Under the pieces are notes generated by a model. That model worked only from the letters and a program-made list of their open reading frames with translations, ran no database searches and was not told the DNA's origin. Positions 58,261 to 64,000 of a stretch of DNA of 64,000 nucleotides are shown one piece after another. Origin of the DNA: Watersipora subatra. Lineage: Eukaryota; Bryozoa; Gymnolaemata; Cheilostomatida; Watersiporidae. Every line of letters begins with the position of its first letter. Positions within the stretch are counted from its first letter, which is position 1. Location: contig NC_088714.1 in NCBI RefSeq assembly GCF_963576615.1, forward strand, positions 48,527,272 to 48,591,271, in the 5' to 3' direction. The position numbers and the translations under genes are program-made.

Positions 58261-60411
58261 GTAAACCCTTTATTTCAACGTCATGGCCCTCTATTTTTCA
58301 ACTCTTCTGTTAAGGTGGCGCTTCATTAGAGGTGATATGCAAATAGAGGATGGCGTTGTATTTTTCAATCCCCTCGTCAGCATAGCCTGTTGAGAAGATA
58401 AATTTAACCCTTTCACGGGCGAATCAAATGTCGCTTATCTTTTGCAGTCACTTTCGGGCGGTGCGACATTAACCCTTTTAGATGCAAGAAATTTACTAAC
58501 TTACCACCTACTTGTAGATCTTTAAATAAATATGCACGAAGAAGCTGTTGCACGTTTCTACCAGTTGATATATGTTGCTTGCAAATAACCTTCGATGATC
58601 TTATAGCCTGCATTGCTATTTGTTGGAGCTTGAAGTTTTGTTTTCATTCTAAATTTAAAAGCATATTTTCATTTTATAACTATATTAAACATGGTTGCTT
58701 AAAGGCTCATGGCACTCATTGATATGTTTGCCACAGTTTGCAGCCAAAACTGGCCTTTTATGTGCAATAGAAAAGAAGTTACAAGCGTCGATCTATTGTA
58801 AGATCAGATTACCGCAATGATGCTATCAAATATTATACTATAAATCTGCAAATTGATAAGTTATATGACAATAGTCTATCAAATGCTACAAATACATGTA
58901 TATATTCATGAACAAGTGACATAAACTAGACTAGAACTATTCGTTCATATACCATGGTAAATCTGAAGCGTTTTTCACATATAGTCAAGTGGGGTAAGTG
59001 CACCATTGGGGCAAGTGCACCAGCTGTTGATATTTTATCAGCCAATCACTGCATAGCTGTCTCTGAGTTGCAGGACTATTACCCATGATCCACCACAGGA
59101 AGCTATATTCCCTGCATGCTTGATTTCAAATTTTTTGTGAAGTGAGCAACAAAAACGTAAATGCACTATTTAAGTAGTTGGCTTTAAATTCAGAGGTGTG
59201 TATTGATAATTTTATAACTTTCATTTTAGTGGATATTTGTTTTGGCTAACTATTGAGTGTAACTGGTGAATATCCATATAATACTTTTTTTATTGTTTTA
59301 ATCCACACAAATAACTTTGTATTATTTTAACTGGGGTGGTGCACTTGCCCCTGATAATTTTAGAGACAGGGGCAAGTGCACCTATGTAGTGCACATTAGC
59401 ATTAACCTATGTGCACCTTAACATATAACAGGGGCAGGGCAAGTGCACCACCCAGCACACATGTAGTTCCCCATCAAAAGAGATAGTTCAATCTCATTTC
59501 AAGTTCTCCCAATCTCTATAGTCTTTCTTGTTATACTTTTGCGTTAGTCTATGTCAAATTTGTGGTTCACTTGAGTGAAACTGGTCACTTGAATTTCAAT
59601 GGTGTAGAATTGCTAATTTTTAAAATTTTAATGTTCAATGCGATCAAAATTTCAGTGGTGCGGTACAAACTCAAAAGAACTTTTTTTTCCATTTTTATTG
59701 AATTTTATATAATTTCAATATCAGCAATTTGGTGCATTTGCCTCTGCTTATCAACCAATGCATAACAATGGCAAAGAAGGCTAGGTGGTGCACTTACCCC
59801 TGTGTATGGGGTAACTGCACCACCTAGACATACATTTTTTAGCGCTTCATATAAAGAAATGATGTTTAATTAACAGTCTTCTAGTGCTGATATTCTTGCT
59901 CAGAACATTCTGGAGTTTCACAATGACCAATATTAGACTCAAATGTTTAGTTAAAGCAAAGTAGCAAGACTGCGAAATTGAATTACCCTTTTTTGATGGT
60001 GTACTTACCCCACTTGACCCTAATTATATCGAAGTATCAATATTGCATTAAACAAAGAACTAATATTAGCCTGATAATTTTATCAGTTATTTTTGTGGAG
60101 TTGTTGCTATCATAGTTTTAACAAAAAAGTTGTATAGATTTTGACTTAGAAACTAGACTTTGGTAGGAACAAAACCAATAAAATAATTATTATTGATGTA
60201 ACCAAGTCATTATTAGTACGGTTTTATGGACACTTTTCTCCTGATCATTTGCCATTATGGGCTCGTAAAGATCAAAGAATGTCAAAGTGGTGGTCAAATG
60301 GAGGTGGTGCTCAAGAAAAGGGTTACGCTCTGCTTTTCAACCCTTCTTCTAAGGTGGCAGCCAAATGGAGGTGGCGTTAAAATAAAGGTGGTGTTCAATT
60401 AGAGGTTTTAC
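58261..60411 (+). mobile_element. Family X DNA transposon, copy D
   Basis: The left end GTAAACCCTTTATTTCAACG, CTATTTTTCAACTCTTCTG is collinear with copy C. The right end has three GGTGGCG-x-CAAAT-GA units and closes GTGTTCAATTAGAGGTTTTA. A separate element (58984-60018) is inserted at a position intact in copies B and C. Without it, copy D is about 1.1 kb and non-coding. Confidence 0.8.
58984..60018. mobile_element. Element with GTCAAGTGGGGTAAG termini, nested in family X
   Basis: GTCAAGTGGGGTAAGTGCAC at the left and the inverse GTACTTACCCCACTTGAC at the right form ~20-bp TIRs. Inside are further inverted copies: GGTGGTGCACTTGCCCC with GGGGCAAGTGCACC (59335-59380), CAAGTGCACCACCCAGC (59430-59455) and GTGCACTTACCCC with GGGGTAACTGCACCACC (59785-59825). 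Flanks are TA-rich and the exact TSD is uncertain. No coding remnant. Confidence 0.7.
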
Positions 60412-60479
60412 GGAAGTTTTTTCAGCCTCCTACAAGGTTGCAGTACCTAGGTAAGATGCCTATAGTTTTCTGTTCACAA

Positions 60480-61930
60480 AAACTTCTATTTGAGCGTCAT
60501 GGCACTGTATTTTTCAACCCTTCCCTTTTAGTGCCATTCAACTAAAGATGACGTTCAAATTTTGGGATGCTTAATTTAACTCTATTACTGGTAAAGCGAA
60601 GCTATTTTAGTCTATATTTTGCACTCTTTTTCGGGAAGAGCGAGATTAATGCCTCGACATTTTTTACATGCATCCAAGTATCAGACTGCGTTAAACAGAG
60701 AACTACTTACATGTATAGTAAACCATATTAGACAGATACAGCTATTACTTATTAGTATCATACTGATAGTGTTGCTTTTGAAGTTATAACGAAAAAACCG
60801 AAAAGCTTCAGGGTCAAAAACAGACTTTGATACGCCCTAACAATGACTGCTATTATGTCGTACGGTGTTCCTGAAGAGTAATCTCATCATTATAAAAGAA
60901 ACGTTTTATCTTCAGATGAGGTTTTAGACCACCTTATAGACAGATCTGAAGACAGTTTATTGGATTTAGACCTTGGTTACTTCAAATCAGTCTAGTTCTG
61001 ATGATTTTGACAATCAATCTTCTCAGGCACAATGTCACTAAATGTCACAATGATCACTTTCTGTTGTGGGTTCGTGAAGATCAAGCATAATGTATATAGG
61101 ACTACCGGATTATGGCGTTCCTGCCTAATGAGTTTTTGCTTTACAGTGTAGAACACAAAGATTTCTGGACCCTTGTCACGACATTTTCTCCACCATATGG
61201 CATCAACATGCCTCTCAAATTCAAATTTGAACAGCATCGCTTGGCTCGTCGAATCAGTTTGAAAAAAAACGTCTTAGTAAGATTGGCTAAAAGTTATAGT
61301 GAAGGTGAGGCAAAATGTGCCAAACCAAAAATAGATCATGAAAAATAAAACAACATAATTTAAATAAGGTTGGTAAAATATTAGAACTTAGGTTCAAGTG
61401 TGTGTTTAGTATGCTAAATGTATTTAAGCTAAATTCAAAGTTTCTGTTACATAGCATCACTAAAACTTAGTGTACTGAATGCATCGCTGTCAAGTTTCTC
61501 TCACACTTACGTTAGCCTCTGTCTTTTTTAATGTAAGAACTCCCTACAGTACTGTACATAATATTGTTAGTTTTGTTGAAATTTTATTGCAGATCATAAC
61601 CACTGAATGGGTAACTATAGTTACTAAGGTTATGATACTATTTTGTCACTGATGTGTACAGCACGTATATAAAACTTTGATGTTTTTATCGGGGGTTTGC
61701 ATTAGATAATTACTAGATGTTCCTATGCCCCTCCATACAATGTTTTAACTTTACGATCCCAATACCAGAACAAATTAATGTCATACAAATTAATGTCGTA
61801 TGGCGGGGTCCACTGTATGTCTAATTGACGGTGTAAAAAGGTGTTGTCCCTCTCAACCCTTCCTAGGTATTTCTATTAGAGGTGGTGGTCAAATAAAGGT
61901 GGAGTTCACATAGTTGTTTGCCAAAACCTT
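60480..61930 (+). mobile_element. Family X DNA transposon, degraded copy E
   Basis: The left end has CTTCTATTTGAGCGTCATGG and GTATTTTTCAACCCTTCC. The interior has GCACTCTTTTTCGGGAAGAG and GCGTTAAACAGAGAACTA, shared with copies B and D. The right end (61850-61930) has CTCAACCCTTCC, GAGGTGGTGGTCAAATAAAG and GCCAAAACCT. Both termini are worn. ORFs at 60992-61348 carry no recognised motif. Confidence 0.6.
61757..61812. mobile_element. pogo/Tc1-like terminus fragment
   Basis: Inverted, it reads CAGTGGACCCCGCCATACGA, then CATTAATTTGTATGACATT, preceded by TA. This is the look of a Tigger-type end; no partner end was found nearby. Confidence 0.45.
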
Positions 61931-61989
61931 CTAGGCTGTTAAACTTCCAAATACATATTACTAGTTTTTAAATTTATTGTATTACTAAC

Positions 61990-62430
61990 TGTGCTTCCGG
62001 CGATGCCCGAGTATTAAAAATCAGCTTAAAAACAATGAGAAGTAATGAGAGCTGCTTGCCACTTGCTGTTTGCCTGGCACATTGCCAATGGGAAATTTGA
62101 GTCAGCTCACTAATGAGAGCTATTCGTCTCCGCGATGTTATTCAATTACCCTAGGTAATATGCAAAGTCACTGGGTATTTTCTCCCATATAGCGACATAT
62201 ATCGGCTAATGAAGAAATCATTCTCTGTGGCCTAATTGGTAGAGCGTTGGACTGGTGAATGGGAGGGTCTGCGATCAAATCTTGTTTGGTATGGTTACTT
62301 TATTCCAAGATTCTAATAATAGCTATTGCTGGACAAACACATCCACAAATACAGGAAGACACAAACTTTGAAATATATATGGATTATCATTGTATATGTA
62401 TAAGATTATATATTATATCATTATCAATTT
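61990..62430 (+). mobile_element. tRNA-derived SINE, near full length
   Basis: GGCGATGCCCGAGTATTAAA, AACAATGAGAAGTAATGAGA, TGGCACATTGCCAATGGG, then the clearest tRNA-like module in the window: TGGCCTAATTGGTAGAGCG (A box) and GGTCTGCGATCAAATC (B box) at about 62229-62280. TTCCAAGATTCTAATAATAGC, CACAAACTTTGAAATATATA and an AT-rich tail follow. Confidence 0.82.
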
Positions 62431-63544
62431 GCTCATTAGGTAATTAAGCTATCGGTTTGTTGTTTGTAATATTTTGTTCGAATTAAGTATATATTTTGCT
62501 CCAATCTTACATAAACAAGCACTCATAGCCTGCAAGTTACGATATTTTTTAAGCATGTATATATATTTAAAAGCTGTTTTAGCTCAAGATATGCCAGTAG
62601 CCTCGAATTAGATTTTTTAAGGAAATCATGGATTTCCTATAAACTTTTATCAAACATATATATGTCATTTATCTCCCAATAGTGATAGCATCATTTTCAA
62701 GTTACGGATATGGTTGTTCAATGGGAATTCCTATTTGATATATATATTTTAATAGCATTCTATTAGTAGCATTTTTAACTGGTACATATATTTGCCCGTC
62801 TTCTATCAGGGTTTCACAACTTCAGCATTCCAGTAGCAATATATTCAAATGCAAATGAAGCATATATTTATCCATAACTGCTATTATCTTTATGAACCAG
62901 TAGCCGTTTACTAGCATTGGTTTCAAACATGGCTTGCATTTTTTAAAGTTGTGTCTCAGCATCCATGATGCTGATAAATTATAATATATTTTCTGTGTGT
63001 CAACAGTTCTGTTAGAGCCAATAATTCTAAAAAATACATCGCGTTCCACTTCATTCTAAAACCAAAAGGACGATAAAAAGCTCAAAAATAATTTTATATA
63101 TCAGTAATACAAGCTCATTTTATATATTATATTGATATAGTAGCCTATATTTTTTATATGTTGGCATTTTTATTGAGATCTCATATATTATATCAAACTG
63201 TATAAGTTTGAATGAAAAATATGAATTAGATCTTGAGAACAGAATACTGGTAGGGATATAAACTGCAAGCAAGTGGAACATCCGAATACACCAGTTACCT
63301 AGAGCCACAAAGCCTTGTTAAAAATGGACAGAACATTTTACATTCATTAATAAAGCAAATTTTAGTCAGCGATGCTTGAATCAAGAGATACATTCTGAAG
63401 ATTGAACTGCAAAATTTTAATATATTTCATGTTATTGTGTTGAAAGGTATATTACAGGGGGGGAGAGTTTCATTTTAAACTGTTTTCAATGTATCACTTT
63501 ATGCATCAAATATTTAGTTGTTTCAGCACATTAGCTATGACTTT

Positions 63545-63626
63545 GAGATTGGCAGGTTTGGCAATGGTATTTCTGAGGTACCTATGAGATTGGCAGGTTT
63601 GGCACTACTATTTCTGAGGTACCTAT
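63545..63626. repeat. 41-bp tandem duplication
   Basis: GAGATTGGCAGGTTTGGCA ... TTTCTGAGGTACCTAT occurs twice in succession, differing at three bases in the middle. Confidence 0.9.
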
Positions 63627-63862
63627 GAGATTATGTGGGGATTTTTTATTGGAAGGCACCTATTTGAAAGTCAGTTATTTGTTATACAAATAACCTAAAT
63701 GCAGTTGTTTGTATTGTTATGTTTTGCTCAAAGAATTAATGCTACATATTTTCAATAAACACAGCCGCCGAGTACAAAAATACTTCAAATTTATGAGATA
63801 AATTTGAAAAACAGTAGATGATCCTACCATGGAAATAATCCATTCCAAGAATGTTGCTGTGA

Positions 63863-63895
63863 CACTAACAAGCACAATTTGTTTGTTAGTGTCCT
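63863..63895. repeat. Hairpin GACACTAACAA / TTGTTAGTGTC
   Basis: Arms of 11 bp with a GCACAATTTGT-type loop. No T-run or gene end suggests a function. Confidence 0.6.
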
Positions 63896-64000
63896 GCTCT
63901 GCTGCTAGCGCTGATTAAAGTCAAGTTATCACCTCTGTAACTGTAAGGAGTTTCGCAAAATGCCATTGTCACACACTCTTTGAGAAAAGAAGGTCGGCTG

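Larger units (their letters stand above)
62431..64000. other. AT-rich right end of the window
   Basis: No gene recognised. It contains a 41-bp tandem duplication (63545-63626) and a hairpin (63863-63895). Confidence 0.4.

Noticed and set aside
62220-62290. tRNA gene
   Set aside because: A and B boxes are good, but the module lies inside a dispersed ~430-bp element found at least four times, and the acceptor stem does not close; it is a SINE.

Overview
This is AT-rich, intron-bearing animal nuclear DNA. Nothing in it looks bacterial, viral or organellar. The mobile-element mix (a LINE with a restriction-like endonuclease, tRNA-derived SINEs, hAT, MULE, TTAA-targeting THAP, pogo/Tc1-like and foldback elements) suits a marine invertebrate, perhaps a lophotrochozoan, but no single gene fixes the taxon. 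Most of the window is mobile DNA, and many elements can be bounded exactly from terminal inverted repeats (TIRs) and target-site duplications (TSDs).

Layout. 1-1.35 kb: 3' end of a LINE ending in (TA)n. 2.8-12.8 kb: three phase-compatible minus-strand exons of an unidentified gene, with SINE copies, a foldback repeat and two copies of a DNA-transposon family named here family X. 14.0-14.8 and 21.0-22.4 kb: two large minisatellites, both with an 18-bp period. 23.85-33.76 kb: an apparently complete MULE-type transposon with 24-bp perfect TIRs and a 5-bp flanking repeat. Its 15-exon, 801-residue transposase reads through with every splice phase compatible; a truncated hAT copy lies near its right end. 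34.6-38.5 kb: a MITE with 26-bp TIRs, a dispersed repeat, two SINEs, and a pogo-like element holding a 120-bp foldback MITE.

38.7-50.3 kb is a nest of elements. The host is a long, decayed family X copy with a broken transposase. Inside it are a hAT deletion derivative (41.3-42.3) and a 7.4-kb TTAA-targeting, THAP-type (Kolobok-like) transposon (42.8-50.2). The latter carries a plus-strand transposase, a minus-strand gene for a P2X7-C-terminus-like zinc-binding protein with its 3' part inverted, and two further hAT insertions with perfect 8-bp TSDs.

51.1-57.7 kb: 3' part of a plus-strand gene with small phase-1 exons, two of them homologous 48-bp exons; its introns hold a 0.9-kb MITE of the THAP element, a pogo-like piece and a TA-flanked MITE. 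58.3-61.9 kb: two more family X copies, one interrupted by an element rich in GGGGCAAGTGCACC. 62-64 kb: a SINE and mostly unassigned AT-rich DNA.

The strongest leads are the intact MULE, the THAP transposon with the antisense P2X7-like gene, and family X with its iterated subterminal repeats. All superfamily names come from recognising motifs by eye; no database was searched.
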